64,000 bases of DNA from Gracilimonas sp034520725 (GTDB lineage Bacteria; Bacteroidota; Rhodothermia; Balneolales; Balneolaceae), in contig JAXHNH010000024.1 in the NCBI GenBank assembly GCA_034520725.1, forward strand, positions 173,350 through 237,349. Direction: 5' to 3'. Made by a program: the position numbers and the translations under genes. This document shows positions 38,721-49,080 of the stretch, piece after piece (position 1 is the stretch's first letter; each line of letters starts with the position of its first letter). The notes beneath the pieces are model-generated. The model did no database searches. It saw only the letters and a program-made list of their open reading frames with translations, and had not been told where the DNA came from.

Positions 38721-40421
38721 ATGCCTTTTGAAACCCTCGATTACCTTGTTGTTGCCGGATACGTCATCCTGATGATCGGTGTAGCCTGGGCAGCCAAAGT
38801 ACGCGGACAGGAATCTCTGGATGATTTTTTCGCCGGCGGTAAGAATCTGCCCTGGTGGCTGGTCGGTGTTTCCATGGTGGCTACCACCTTTGCCGCAGAC
38901 ACGCCTCTTGCTATCACCGGAATAGTGGCCCGACAGGGAGTTGCCGGCAACTGGTTCTGGTGGAACTGGATGATATCCGGGATCGTAACCGTCTTCATCT
39001 ATGCCAAATTATGGAAACGGGCGGATGTACTGACCGATGTTGAATTTATTGAACTTCGTTACGGTGGAAAACCTGCCAGTTTTTTAAGGGGATTCAGGGC
39101 TCTGTATTTTGCCTTCCCTTTCAACTGTATCATTATGGGTTGGGTTACCGTTGGGATGGCCAAGATTCTCACCGTTGTTACCGGGGCTGATCAGTGGATC
39201 GTGATCATCATCCTCTATGGCCTCATTGGTCTATACATTGCGATTTCTGGGTTGTGGGGAGTAATTGTAACCGATTTTGTTCAATTCATACTGGCCATGA
39301 TCGGCACTATTGCACTTGCCTATTTCGCCGTTGACCATGTGGGAGGGTTGGCTGAGTTGAAAACACAGTTAGGAAACGTAGTCGATTACGATGTACTCAG
39401 CTTCAATCCATTTACAAACCCTGAGATCGCACTAACCACAGCACTTATCTGGGTTGGGATGAACTGGTGGGCCGCGTGGTATCCCGGAGCTGAACCGGGA
39501 GGTGGTGGTTATATCGCACAACGCATGTTCTCTGCCAAGGATGAAAAGAATGCTGTGGGAGGAACGCTTCTTTTCAACATCCTGATGTATGCCGTACGGC
39601 CATGGCCATGGATCCTTGTTGCTCTTGTGGCCATGGTGGTCTTTCCAAACCTTGAAGACCCCGAAACGGGATATCCCCTAATGATGCTGGAAGTGCTTCC
39701 CGTTGGGTGGATGGGGCTTTTGATGGTCGCCTTTCTGTCTGCTTTCGTTTCCACCATCTCCACACAGCTTAACTGGGGTACTTCTTATGTGGTCAACGAC
39801 TTCTACAAACGATTCATAAAGAAACCGGAAGAGTTTGAGACGAAGGACAAAGCTCAAAAGCATTATGTACAGATCTCCCGCATTGCCACCCTTTTAATGG
39901 CAGCCCTGGGAGTTGGGGTGTCTTATTTCTTTGAATCGGTATCAGGGGGATGGGAATTCATTCTCTCGCTAAGCGCCGGTATTGGTGGGGTATTATTATT
40001 GAGATGGTTCTGGTGGCGCATCAATGCTTGGAGTGAGATATCCGCCATGATCGCAGCTATGATCGGGGCGGTCTATTCCAATCAAATGGGGTATGATTTT
40101 GCCGGAGGAATGATATTTACCACAGCCTTTTCAACGGTCATTTGGCTGGTAGCCACCTTTATCACCAAACCGGAGTCGGACGAAACCTTGAAAAAGTTCT
40201 ATGCTAAGGTAACCCCTATGGGTAACTGGAGTCGTTTTTCGGGAGGCAAAGAATCGCCTGATGAGCTGCTCCCTTCTCTTATCAATATTGTGATGTCGAT
40301 CGGTTCGATCTTTGGCTTTTTATTTGGATTGGGACAGATCTTCTTTGGAAATATTCTCCTCGGTATCGCTTGTATCATAGCCGGTTGTATCCTGGTTTGG
40401 GCTGTGGTCAGAAAGATCTGA
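38721..40421 (+). CDS. Sodium:solute symporter family protein (SSS)
   Basis: A 566-residue carrier with about thirteen hydrophobic helices. SSS features: the N-terminal D-D-F-F-A-G-G-K-N-L-P-W-W near 34-46, T-T-F-A-A-D-T-P near 56-63 (sodium site helix), and F-L-S-A-F-V-S-T-I-S-T near 338-348. Substrate unknown. The last 77 bases of the gene are duplicated exactly 864 bases downstream, beyond a transposase. Confidence 0.9.
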   Translation: MPFETLDYLVVAGYVILMIGVAWAAKVRGQESLDDFFAGGKNLPWWLVGVSMVATTFAADTPLAITGIVARQGVAGNWFWWNWMISGIVTVFIYAKLWKRADVLTDVEFIELRYGGKPASFLRGFRALYFAFPFNCIIMGWVTVGMAKILTVVTGADQWIVIIILYGLIGLYIAISGLWGVIVTDFVQFILAMIGTIALAYFAVDHVGGLAELKTQLGNVVDYDVLSFNPFTNPEIALTTALIWVGMNWWAAWYPGAEPGGGGYIAQRMFSAKDEKNAVGGTLLFNILMYAVRPWPWILVALVAMVVFPNLEDPETGYPLMMLEVLPVGWMGLLMVAFLSAFVSTISTQLNWGTSYVVNDFYKRFIKKPEEFETKDKAQKHYVQISRIATLLMAALGVGVSYFFESVSGGWEFILSLSAGIGGVLLLRWFWWRINAWSEISAMIAAMIGAVYSNQMGYDFAGGMIFTTAFSTVIWLVATFITKPESDETLKKFYAKVTPMGNWSRFSGGKESPDELLPSLINIVMSIGSIFGFLFGLGQIFFGNILLGIACIIAGCILVWAVVRKI

Positions 40422-40423
40422 AA
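40347..40423 (+). repeat. 77-bp direct repeat, copy 1 (3' end of the symporter gene)
   Basis: Identical at every base to 41211-41287. This copy is in the intact symporter gene and covers its final 25 codons and stop. Confidence 0.97.
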
Positions 40424-41210
40424 AAGCTCTGAACTGAGCACATTGGATGTCTTAAGTCTTAAAGCGAGACTATAAATAATACAAGGCCATAGAAATTTAC
40501 CGAGCGCTGACTTAAGAGCAGCAGCCCGGCAAGTCTCCGACTTGCATCATGGCAACCAAGTTATATATTGGAATATGTCGGGGTTCAAAATACATAACGA
40601 CCAGCAGGTTCATTTTATCACTTTTGCAGTGGTAGATTGGATCGATGTGTTTACAAGGCCGACTTACAAAAAGGTAATAGTTGAAAGTTTAAAATTTTGC
40701 CAGCTAAACAAAGGCCTTAGAATTCATGGTTGGTGTTTAATGAGTAATCACATTCATCTTATGGTTAGTGCAAAAGAGGGTCATAAATTGTCATCTATTC
40801 TCCGCGATTTTAAAAAGTTTACGGCTTTCAGTATTCTTAAAGATTTGGAATCAAATCCCAAAGAAAGCAGAAGAAAATGGATGCTTTGGATGTTTAAAAA
40901 AGCAGGAAGTAGAAATTCAAACAACAAAATTTACCAATTTTGGAGACACGACAATCGGCCAATGGTGGTAACCTCTAATTCATTTTATACGCAGAAAATG
41001 AACTACATTCATTATAATCCGGTTGAGGCTGGATTTTGTAAACGACCTCATGATTACCCTTATAGCAGTGCTTCATGGTATATAGATAAAACCGGATTGC
41101 TTGACATTGAAGAGATCATGATTTGAGTGGGTTGCCCGTATTGGAAGTCGGAGACTTCCTGGGCTGGTACTTTCCAGTCTCCGCTTTGCTCAAGACTGAA
41201 AAGATCACTA
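40424..41210. mobile_element. REP-associated transposase element with inverted ends
   Basis: The segment lies between the two 77-bp repeats. It carries a Y1/RAYT transposase flanked by inverted copies of a palindromic word: AGTCTCCGACTT at 40531-40542 and AAGTCGGAGACT at 41145-41156, each next to GCCCGG or CTGGGC. A second outer pair (TAAGTCTTAAAGCGAGACT near 40453; inverted AGTCTCCGCTTTGCTCAAGAC near 41177) adds nested ends. Confidence 0.75.
40575..41126 (+). CDS. REP-associated tyrosine transposase (Y1/TnpA_REP)
   Basis: A 183-residue HUH single-strand nuclease. HUH motif S-N-H-I-H-L-M near 66-72; catalytic Tyr region K-M-N-Y-I-H-Y-N-P-V-E-A-G near 148-160; W-R-H-D near 132. RAYTs of this type act on short palindromic (REP) sequences. 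ATG at 40575 is preferred to a TTG at 40542 that falls inside the flanking palindrome. The frame is intact, so the element may be active. Confidence 0.88.
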   Translation: MSGFKIHNDQQVHFITFAVVDWIDVFTRPTYKKVIVESLKFCQLNKGLRIHGWCLMSNHIHLMVSAKEGHKLSSILRDFKKFTAFSILKDLESNPKESRRKWMLWMFKKAGSRNSNNKIYQFWRHDNRPMVVTSNSFYTQKMNYIHYNPVEAGFCKRPHDYPYSSASWYIDKTGLLDIEEIMI

Positions 41211-41287
41211 GGAAATATTCTCCTCGGTATCGCTTGTATCATAGCCGGTTGTATCCTGGTTTGGGCTGTGGTCAGAAAGATCTGAAA
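41211..41287 (+). repeat. 77-bp direct repeat, copy 2 (symporter-tail duplicate)
   Basis: Exact copy of the symporter gene end, out of coding context here, directly downstream of the transposase element. Confidence 0.97.
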
Positions 41288-41427
41288 TAATCCGTAACTA
41301 CATCTCACCGAATACTATAGATTGTTCCAATAATGCCGTTTATACTTATTCAGAGGAGTACCTTTTTGTATATTAAAACAAAAACATTTTTCAGCTTTAA
41401 TAAGTGCAATAAATAATTTGCGCAAAG

Positions 41428-42895
41428 ATGGATAAAATCACTTCAGTTTTAACACGGATCGGCTTAACCAGTATCTTACTGCTTCTTACGGCAATACACC
41501 TTCCTGCCCTGGCACAAAGTGTATCACCAGATTCCATCTGGACCTTCGAACAGATTCGTACAGATCAGGATGATAACTTAGTCCCCGACTTCATAGGACA
41601 AGACGTAAAAGTTACCGGCATTGCGAATATCAACAGCGGTATACTTCATGAGAAATTCCTGCAGGCTTTCATACAGAATGACAGTGCCGGAATGTCTATT
41701 TTTGCACAAGATATTGGAACTCCTTTTAAAGCAGGTGACAGTCTGGTTATTCACGGGTACATCGCTCAGTACAACGGACTTACCGAGGTTCACGTAAAAT
41801 CCTGTACGGTTCACTCAACTTCATCCGGCCCTCCAGCTCCAAAACCTCTTACAACAGTGGCAGGAGATCTATCCAATTATCTGGGAATGATGGCTGAGGG
41901 AACCGGTCGTGTGATTAAAAAAGGAACCACTTTCAACGGAAAATACGTCATTATTTCTCTGGAGGAGACAGGTAAAAGTATTATGGTGTACGTCTCCAAT
42001 TTTCATGTGTTCTACGAGGATTTCAATTTTGGTATATTAAGGCAGGGTGATGTTATACATGTCAAAGGAATAATCACCGAGTACAATCCTGAATTTCCTG
42101 AGCAGAGATCTTATAAGCTATTTTTGAGAAGCGCAGATGACCTTGAGTATGAGGTTCTTCCAAGATTTTACTGGAATCTTATACTGAGCGTAATTGGCAT
42201 TGCAATTTTGTTCATTTTTGGATGGGTCATTGTTTTACGGAATCGTGTAAATTCAAAAACACGGGAGATACAAAAATCTTTAGAAGAAAAAGACACTCTG
42301 CTTCGTGAGATCCATCACAGGGTTAAAAACAGCCTGGCTATTGTATCCGGTTTGATAGAGTTGCAGCTTGGTAATACCGAAAGTGAGGAAGCAAAAAACG
42401 TCTTAATAAACAGCCAAAACAGAATTCATTCCATTGGCTTGATACACGAAAAACTTTATAAAACGGATTCTTTAACTGACATTAATCTGGGAAATTATAT
42501 CAGGGACCTGGTTGAGGCTGTTCATGATACCTTTACTGAATATCAGGATGATGTTGTTCTGAATTTTAACCTTGAGACGATCAAGGCCGACTCGGATATG
42601 GTGATCCCATGTGGATTGCTGATTAATGAGCTGGTGGTCAACGCCTATAAACATGCTTTTAAAAAGGGAAAGCATGGTAAGCTCGATATTACCTTGAAAA
42701 AGCAAAATGGTAATATTCTACTCAAAATATCAGACAATGGCCCCGGATTACCCGAGTGATTTTAAAATGGATCAGGGCAGCAGCTTGGGCACCATGCTCA
42801 TTTCATCATTTTCAGATCAGCTGAATGCAAAAATGGACATCGAGACTGAAAAAGGTCAGGGAACTACTTTTAGCTTTTCGTTTCCGCAAAATTAG
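41428..42895 (+). CDS. Membrane sensor histidine kinase (HisKA_2 type), one frameshift near the end
   Basis: Signal peptide to about residue 30; a periplasmic part (31-250) with strand-rich repeats resembling OB-fold modules (I-V-I-H-G-Y-I-A, V-I-H-V-K-G-I-I); a transmembrane helix near 252-272; then HisKA_2 with R-E-I-H296-H-R-V-K-N-S and an ATPase domain with N-box N-E-L-V-V-N-A and D-N-G-P-G-L-P. The first frame ends at a TGA at 42757-42759; the G2 part (Q-G-S-S-L-G-T-M-L-I and G-T-T-F-S-F) is in the next frame to 42895. One surplus base in GAGTGAT gives G-L-P-E-D-F. No regulator gene is adjacent. Confidence 0.83.
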
Positions 42896-42914
42896 GCGGT
42901 AAATTTGAGCTAAC

Positions 42915-43766
42915 TTATTTATACATCTCGGCTATGTTCAGCAACCTGCCAAGATCTTCCACCTTCTCCATTTCCTTTCTGCGCTCATAGCTGTGTATCA
43001 GATTTCGCACACAACGCAGTACGATATCCAGGTTGGTAGCCATCTGAAAATGCTCGGGTCGCGGTTCAACATTATTCTTCTTCAAGAAGAAATAGCACTG
43101 ATCGTAAGTTACAATGGCTCCGTTATCATATGGATCGATGAGTAGTTCTTCCTTATCTCCCACATAATTCAGCATAAAATGTATGGGCATGTTGATCCCA
43201 AAGAATGGCATTTGAAGTCGACGTGCCATGAACATCACGATCAAGCTAAGCGAAATAGGCAGCCCCTTTCGTCGGTCTATCACCTGATCCAAAAAACAAT
43301 TTTGGGGTGCATGATAATCTTCCGCATCACCGTGAAAGTTCAGGTCCTCAAAAATGAAATTCAGAAGCCGCTTCATCTTCCGCTTTTCATCCAGCTTGTA
43401 TTTAACCTGCGGCTCTACCATTTGCACAAAATGATCCAGCTTTCTCTGATACTCACTGATACGAAGGGTTGGATTCCCAAAACGGGCAATAGTTAAAATA
43501 GCCACTTCAAGTGATTTCCGGGTTTTCAGACCTCCTTCAAGAACTTCAATAAAGTCAGACTCCAACGTATTGAAAGTCAGCTTATGGATCACATCGTTTA
43601 CCTTTTCCTTGGCATCTGCACCCTTCACTGTCGACTTATACTGATCCAACAGCGGCACAGCCTGTTCACCCAGTTCATGAAGTCTGTTTTGCACACTTTC
43701 CTGAACAAAAGGATCCGGATCATCCATTAAAAATAAAAGCGACTCTATCTCTGATTTTGAGGTCAT
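42915..43766 (-). CDS. SirB1-type transglutaminase-like protein
   Basis: A 283-residue soluble protein. The Transglut_core2 region (about 75-250) shows N-C-F-L-D-Q-V-I-D-R-R-K-G-L-P-I-S-L near 143-160, the SirB1 family signature, then M-P-I-H-F near 185 and I-D-P-Y-D-N-G near 203. A HEAT-like N-terminus (L-M-D-D-P-D-P-F-V) precedes it. No enzymatic activity is established for the family. Confidence 0.82.
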   Translation of the reverse strand: MTSKSEIESLLFLMDDPDPFVQESVQNRLHELGEQAVPLLDQYKSTVKGADAKEKVNDVIHKLTFNTLESDFIEVLEGGLKTRKSLEVAILTIARFGNPTLRISEYQRKLDHFVQMVEPQVKYKLDEKRKMKRLLNFIFEDLNFHGDAEDYHAPQNCFLDQVIDRRKGLPISLSLIVMFMARRLQMPFFGINMPIHFMLNYVGDKEELLIDPYDNGAIVTYDQCYFFLKKNNVEPRPEHFQMATNLDIVLRCVRNLIHSYERRKEMEKVEDLGRLLNIAEMYK

Positions 43767-43885
43767 AATAAACGTTTTCGGATTGGCACTGAAGATATTA
43801 ATTCAATGGTCCAATTACTTCTTATAAATGCTCTTGTTATCCGTTATATTTAACGCTTCTGTTAACCTACATATTCAACCATAAT

Positions 43886-45120
43886 ATGGACATTAATGTT
43901 TCTTCTGAGATCGGTCACCTGCAAGGAGTGATCGTTCATACACCCGGACACGAAGTTTCTCTGGTAAACCCCGAGCTTAAAGATGAGCTTTTGTTTGATG
44001 ATATCATCTTTGAAGAAGATGCACGGGGCGAACACCTCGATATGCTTGATATCTTTAAAGCCGCCATGCCAACTGGTGGGCAAGTCATCGAGATCGTAGA
44101 TCTATTCAAGGATGTGTTTAAAAAAGAAGACGCCCGTTCCTATTTTATAGAGCAGCTGATCAAGGAATTTCCTGAAGAGAATCTGCATGTTATTGAAAAG
44201 GAGCTGCATCATCTATCACCCGAGGACCTGTTGAAGTTTGTGATCCAGGGATATTTGGAGAAATCAAAGGGCTTCACCCTTAATCCATCGCCCAACCTGC
44301 TATTTACCAGAGATCTTGCCGCCGTTGTTGGAAATGGGATACTGATCTCCCGAGCCGCAAAAAAAGCCCGGTTAAGAGAATCCTTAATGATGGAAACATT
44401 GGTTGAATACCACCCAATGTTCGAATCCGTGAGAGAAAATGCTATCCGCATCTCAGGGCAACAATCCATTGAGGGTGGTGACGTCCTTGTAGTATCTGAT
44501 AAATTGGTACTAATCGGGATGAGTGAACGGACGTCCTTCAGTGGACTTATGAAAGGAACCGAAGGATTGCTTCAGCGAGGCGTAGAAACCGTTTTAGCGG
44601 TTGATATCCCCAAGCAACGTTCTTCCATGCATCTCGATACCATTTTCACTTTCCAGACGAGTCTGAATGCATCGCTTTTCCTCCTGCTATCATGGAGCAA
44701 CAAAATAACGTAGTTGCCCTTTTCAAGGATGGTAACTCCATCAAATCCGAAACCAAAGAATCGTTAAAAGGTGCATTGGAGGAAGCAACCGGGCGTGATT
44801 TCAACTTCATCAAATGTGGCGGTGAGAACCGAACCAATCAATTTCGTGAACAATGGACCGATGGCGCCAATGTTTTTGCTTTAGCACCTGGAATAATTGT
44901 CGGATACGAACGTAATACCAACACTTTCAATACACTTGTGGATCATGGCTACGATCTGATGACCCAATTCGAGTTTGTGGAAGAATTTGCCGATCAGGAC
45001 TTCAATCCCGGTAAAGATCAAAAGATCGCTATCAGTTTTCAGGGTCATGAATTATGTCGCGGCCGTGGCGGCGCACGTTGTATGACCATGCCTATATCAA
45101 GAAAGAGTTTAACCCAGTAA
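43886..45120 (+). CDS. arcA: Arginine deiminase, interrupted by one frameshift
   Basis: Converts arginine to citrulline and ammonia. Guanidino-modifying-enzyme motifs: F-T-R-D near 140, E-G-G-D-V near 195, H-L-D-T near 250, and the nucleophile Cys near residue 399 in G-A-R-C-M-T-M-P. The first frame runs into nonsense after T-I-F-T-F and stops at 44713. The minus-one frame from about 44657 reads P-D-E-S-E-C-I-A-F-P-P-A-I-M and goes to 45120. A T missing from ACTTTCC restores one 411-residue protein. Carbamate kinase and ornithine transcarbamylase genes are not nearby. Confidence 0.88.
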
Positions 45121-45135
45121 ATCCATCAGAGACTA

Positions 45136-46350
45136 TTGAGCAAAGATCCATTTCAGGAAGAGATAAATACGGATTATGAGGTACTTTCTACCAAAGAAGA
45201 ACCCAAGAACAAGCCGGACACTAAGACCATTCTTAAGCACACGGGACTATTCGTTCTTACGTTCTTTTTTGTGACCATGACCGGGGCTAACTTTGTTGGA
45301 CTTGATCCCGTTCTGTTTCCCTTTGCCTTACCGAACACTACTGACTTGCTCAGGGGTCTGCTTTTTGCCGTACTTCTGCTCGGTTTTTTAACGGTTCATG
45401 AATTCGGGCATTACTTTGCCGCTGTTCACCATAAGATCAAGGTAACGCTACCCTACTACATCCCTATTCCACTTGGTATCGGTACCCTTGGGGCCGTTAT
45501 CCGGATCAAGCAACGCATTCGAAAGATGCACAAACTCTTCGATATTGGAGCGGCAGGTCCCGTTGCGGGCTTCATCGTTGCCATAGTTGTTCTGCTGATC
45601 GGTTTTGCTACCTTACCTGAACCGGATTATGTGATGAATTTTGCCGGTCATGAAGAGCTCAAAGAATATGTGGCACAAAATGGTACCTATCCCGAACACA
45701 TAACGGACAGAACCGAGCAGGGCGTTCTAACCATTGGAAATACGCTTCTTTATACTGCCCTTGCCTCCCTGTTCGATAACGTACCGCCTATGTGGGAAAT
45801 GTATCACTTCCCGTTTCTTTTTGCGGGATGGCTGGGATTATTCTTCACCGCCCTAAACCTGATGCCTGTCGGTCAGCTAGATGGTGGACATATACTCTAT
45901 TCACTGATCGGATACAGAAGGCACCGCGTGGTGGCCCGGATCTTTTTTACGATTGTCACAGCTTTGGCCGGAGCAGAAGTCATGCCCTTCCTCGGTTCCT
46001 ATATCACCGAATATGTTAACATTCCCTTTGTAGAATGGATCGCATGGGGCTTCATTTTACACATTCTCATGAACAAGGCCTTTCGCACAGACCGCGGGTG
46101 GACATACAGTATGATGGCCGTCTCCTTGATCGGCTCCTGGTTCTATAGCTACCTGGTTGGAGGAATAGAACCCGGGCAAGTCTCACTTATTTGGCTTGTA
46201 TGGAGCTTTTTTATTGCTTTTGCGGTTGGAGTAGAACATCCTCCGGTAGATTTTGAAGAAAAATTATCTCCTACACGACGCGTGATAGGCTGGCTAAGTA
46301 TGCTTATCTTTATACTCTGTATCAGCCCGAACCCTATTTATATGAACTAA
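45136..46350 (+). CDS. Site-2 protease family (M50) membrane metalloprotease
   Basis: A 404-residue polytopic protein. Zinc site H88-E89-F-G-H92 in a helix and the third ligand Asp249 in Q-L-D-G-G-H, preceded by N-L-M-P. There is no PDZ domain, as in the compact archaeal/plant-like site-2 proteases. It starts at a TTG 15 bases after the arginine deiminase stop. The lipoprotein gene that follows begins nine bases after its stop, so the two are co-transcribed. Confidence 0.88.
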   Translation: MSKDPFQEEINTDYEVLSTKEEPKNKPDTKTILKHTGLFVLTFFFVTMTGANFVGLDPVLFPFALPNTTDLLRGLLFAVLLLGFLTVHEFGHYFAAVHHKIKVTLPYYIPIPLGIGTLGAVIRIKQRIRKMHKLFDIGAAGPVAGFIVAIVVLLIGFATLPEPDYVMNFAGHEELKEYVAQNGTYPEHITDRTEQGVLTIGNTLLYTALASLFDNVPPMWEMYHFPFLFAGWLGLFFTALNLMPVGQLDGGHILYSLIGYRRHRVVARIFFTIVTALAGAEVMPFLGSYITEYVNIPFVEWIAWGFILHILMNKAFRTDRGWTYSMMAVSLIGSWFYSYLVGGIEPGQVSLIWLVWSFFIAFAVGVEHPPVDFEEKLSPTRRVIGWLSMLIFILCISPNPIYMN

Positions 46351-46358
46351 GTTTTATT

Positions 46359-46775
46359 ATGAAAAAAGTACTATTAACAATTATCCTGTTTGGATTTATA
46401 AGCGCCTGTTCTCAATCTGATAACCAGTCTCAAATGACGGTTGAGCAGCAGGTCGACCAATTGGTTACCGAAGCCAAATTTGATGAGGCCATGGATCTGC
46501 TTGACGAATCATCTTCTGAAGAAGCATTGAAACTACGGGAGGAAGTGCATTTACGTCACGGTATTTACCTGATCTACAACTCCGACCCTTCACAAATGAG
46601 AGAGAACGCAAACAATGCCCTCAAAGAATTTGTTGCTGTTCTTGAACTCAATCCTGAGAATGAAAAAGCCAGAGCAGAGATCGAACAGATTCTGGGGATC
46701 TACAGAACATTTCCTGACCGACAACCGGCTGAAGATGTCCTGGAACAACTCAGAGAATTCGGCTTTCAAATATAA
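46359..46775 (+). CDS. Small lipoprotein with a TPR-like helical repeat
   Basis: A 138-residue lipoprotein with lipobox I-S-A-C. The mature part is helical, with two TPR-like pairs (F-D-E-A-M-D-L-L-D-E and A-L-K-E-F-V-A-V-L-E-L-N-P-E-N). It probably mediates protein contacts at the inner face of the outer membrane. Co-transcribed with the M50 protease. Confidence 0.7.
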   Translation: MKKVLLTIILFGFISACSQSDNQSQMTVEQQVDQLVTEAKFDEAMDLLDESSSEEALKLREEVHLRHGIYLIYNSDPSQMRENANNALKEFVAVLELNPENEKARAEIEQILGIYRTFPDRQPAEDVLEQLREFGFQI

Positions 46776-46862
46776 GGCGTAAGGGCGCATTGCATTGCCC
46801 CTTACTGGTTTTAGAATCAAACGAGCGAATAAATCAGTGTAATCACAATAACCTGTGATCTA

Positions 46863-47342
46863 ATGAGCGACAAACCAAAAAAAACGACACCCACCATACA
46901 AAACCGCAAGGCTCGTCACGATTATAATGTCGAAGAGACCTATGAGGCCGGACTTGTTCTTAAAGGAACAGAGGTTAAATCGCTGCGGCAGGGCAAGGCC
47001 AGTTTTTCTGATTCATTTGCCTACCTTCAAAATGGCGAGGTTTTTTTAAGGGACATGTACATCAAACCCTATGAACACGGCTCTTATTATAATCACGATG
47101 AAACCCGCCCTCGAAAGTTATTGCTAAATAAGAGGGAGATCAGAGAGCTCGAAAAAGCTACCGAGCAAAAAGGTTATACGATTGTTCCTCTTAAACTGTA
47201 TTTCAAGTACGGGAATGCCAAAGTTCTCATCGGTGTAGCAAAAGGTAAAAAACAGTTCGACAAGAGAGATTCCATCAAAGAGAAAGATGTGAAGCGCCAA
47301 ATAGAGCGCAATGTGAAAGGGAACTATAAAATAAATATGTAG
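46863..47342 (+). CDS. smpB: SsrA-binding protein SmpB
   Basis: A 159-residue partner of tmRNA in ribosome rescue. N-terminal N-R-K-A-R-H-D-Y near 15, G-x-V-L-K-G-T-E-V-K-S-L-R near 31-43, and C-terminal G-K-K-Q-F-D-K-R near 130. The basic tail enters the mRNA channel. No tmRNA gene was found in the window. Confidence 0.95.
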   Translation: MSDKPKKTTPTIQNRKARHDYNVEETYEAGLVLKGTEVKSLRQGKASFSDSFAYLQNGEVFLRDMYIKPYEHGSYYNHDETRPRKLLLNKREIRELEKATEQKGYTIVPLKLYFKYGNAKVLIGVAKGKKQFDKRDSIKEKDVKRQIERNVKGNYKINM

Positions 47343-47390
47343 CTTTACATCAGATCCTTTCTTTTTCAAATGCTTTGCTTATAATTAAGC

Positions 47391-48666
47391 ATGAACACTG
47401 AGTTAGAAATTGTCTGGAAATTGCTTTCCGCCCTTGGCGTGGGATTCTTATCGGCACCGAACGGGGTTGGTATGGCCGAAAGGAAGATGAAGGTGATCGT
47501 GTTGCCGGCATCAGAACATTTAGTCTTGTCGGATTACTCGGTGGGATAACAGCATATTTAGTTCCCTATTCGGGTGAATGGCTCATCCCAATAGCTTTTA
47601 TTTCATTTTCTGCTTTAGTGATCACTTCCTATATATATGAGATCAAAGTTCGTGAGGATGACGACATCGGTATCACCACCGAAGTGGCCCTTATTCTTAC
47701 CTTTGTACTTTGGGTATCTGGGCGGCTCTTGGCAATCAGATCGAAGCTCTTGGCAGTGCTGTAGTTGTAATGGCCATCCTCAGTTTAAAACCTGTGCTTC
47801 ACAAATGGCTTCGAAAGATAGATGTGGATGTCATTTATGCCGGCATCAAACTTCTCGTAATTTCGGTCATTCTTCTCCCCATTTTACCCAACAAAGGCTA
47901 CGGTCCTTGGGAAACACTGAATCCCTACTGGATCTGGTGGATGGTGGTACTTATTTCGGGACTCTCCTTTTTGGGCTATATCCTGGTTAAATATGTCGGC
48001 GAGGGAAAGGGCACCATTTTGACGGCAATTATTGGCGGACTCGCCTCTTCAACGGCAGTCACTATAAGCCTGGCACAGATCAGTAAACAAGCCGCAAAAA
48101 ATAAAAATAAACTATATATAGCCGGTGTTCTTGTGGCTTCAGCCATCATGTTGGTCCGTGTGTTCGTAGAAGTTTCTGTGGTTAACCGCGAATTGCTGCA
48201 TCCTCTTTGGATACCTCTTGCCGCAATGTTGATATTAACCTTCGGCTGCGTGGGTTGGCTGTATATGAGTGCAAACAATGAACCTAGTGAAGATAACCCC
48301 AGCCTTGACCTTGGTAACCCATTACAACTTAAAACGGCTCTTCAATTCGGTGCATTACTCGGTGTTATCCTGGTTCTATCAACCGCCTTAAAAGAATGGT
48401 TTGGGGATGAGGGGATCTATTTACTGGCACTGCTTTCAGGATTGATGGATGTGGATGCCATCACACTTTCTCTTTCTAAAATGGCACAAAATGAGATCAC
48501 CGATTCTGTAGCCACACTTGGTATCGTCATATCCGTTATTTCCAACACGATTGTAAAAGCCGGATTCTTCATCTTCATTGCCGGCTGGAAGAAAAGCCTT
48601 GAAATGCTATGGCTCATCCTGCTCATCTCCACCGGTGGGGTGGTCAGCTTTTGGCTGTTTGTGTGA
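47391..48666 (+). CDS. MgtC/DUF4010-family membrane protein with two frameshifts
   Basis: An MgtC-like N-terminus (L-L-S-A-L-G-V-G-F-L-I-G-T-E-R-G) joined to a DUF4010 domain (G-L-A-S-S-T-A-V-T near 205, G-L-M-D-V-D-A-I-T near 350) with about twelve helices. The sequence changes frame twice, each as a missing base: at GATTCTTATC (about 47446, joining G-F to L-I-G-T-E-R-G) and at GTACTTTGGG (about 47706, joining T-F-V-L to L-G-I-W-A-A). Both lie in T-runs. The joined length is about 425 residues. Function is unknown. Confidence 0.8.
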
Positions 48667-48687
48667 TCAGGTGACAGTTTTAAAAAC

Positions 48688-48719
48688 AAAACCCCACTCC
48701 TTTTGGGAGCAGGGTTTTT
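48688..48719. terminator. Bidirectional terminator between DUF4010 gene and rnpB
   Basis: AAAACCCCACTCC pairs with GGGAGCAGGGTTTT around a TTTT loop, with T-runs on both strands. Serves the gene on the left and the RNA on the right. Confidence 0.82.
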
Positions 48720-48723
48720 GATA

Positions 48724-49080
48724 TAAATTCAGGCAGGAAAGCCTGTAAGCCGGATTCTGTCGAGGATGATCATTTATCTGTCGCGTCCCACCCGATGGCG
48801 TCACGACAAGCGGCATATACCATCTGCATGAACTTTCTCCCCGCGAGGTTTACCGTGCCCCCGGCCTCACGATACGGAGCGGTGAGCTCTTACCTCACCT
48901 TTTCACCCTTACCCAACAATGTCAGGCGGTCTGTTTTCTGTTGCACTGTCTGTCAAAGTGAGATTCCTCTCACCCAGCCTCCCCTTCGCCGGCTAAACCG
49001 GATCGGGGAGCGCGGTGCTTGTTGGAGTCCGGACTTTCCTCCCGGCACATACTTGTTAGTTCGACCTAAAATTAACTCAC
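48724..49080 (-). ncRNA. rnpB: RNase P RNA
   Basis: On the minus strand, the 5' universal segment GAGGAAAGTCCGGACTCC (49041-49024) and the 3' segment ACAGAATCCGGCTTACAG (48760-48743) are both present with type A spacing of about 280 bases. A weak P1 pairing of TAATTTTAGG near the 5' end with CCTGAATTTA near the 3' end sets the limits. RNase P matures tRNA 5' ends. The promoter is not obvious. Ends are uncertain by about ten bases. Confidence 0.93.
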
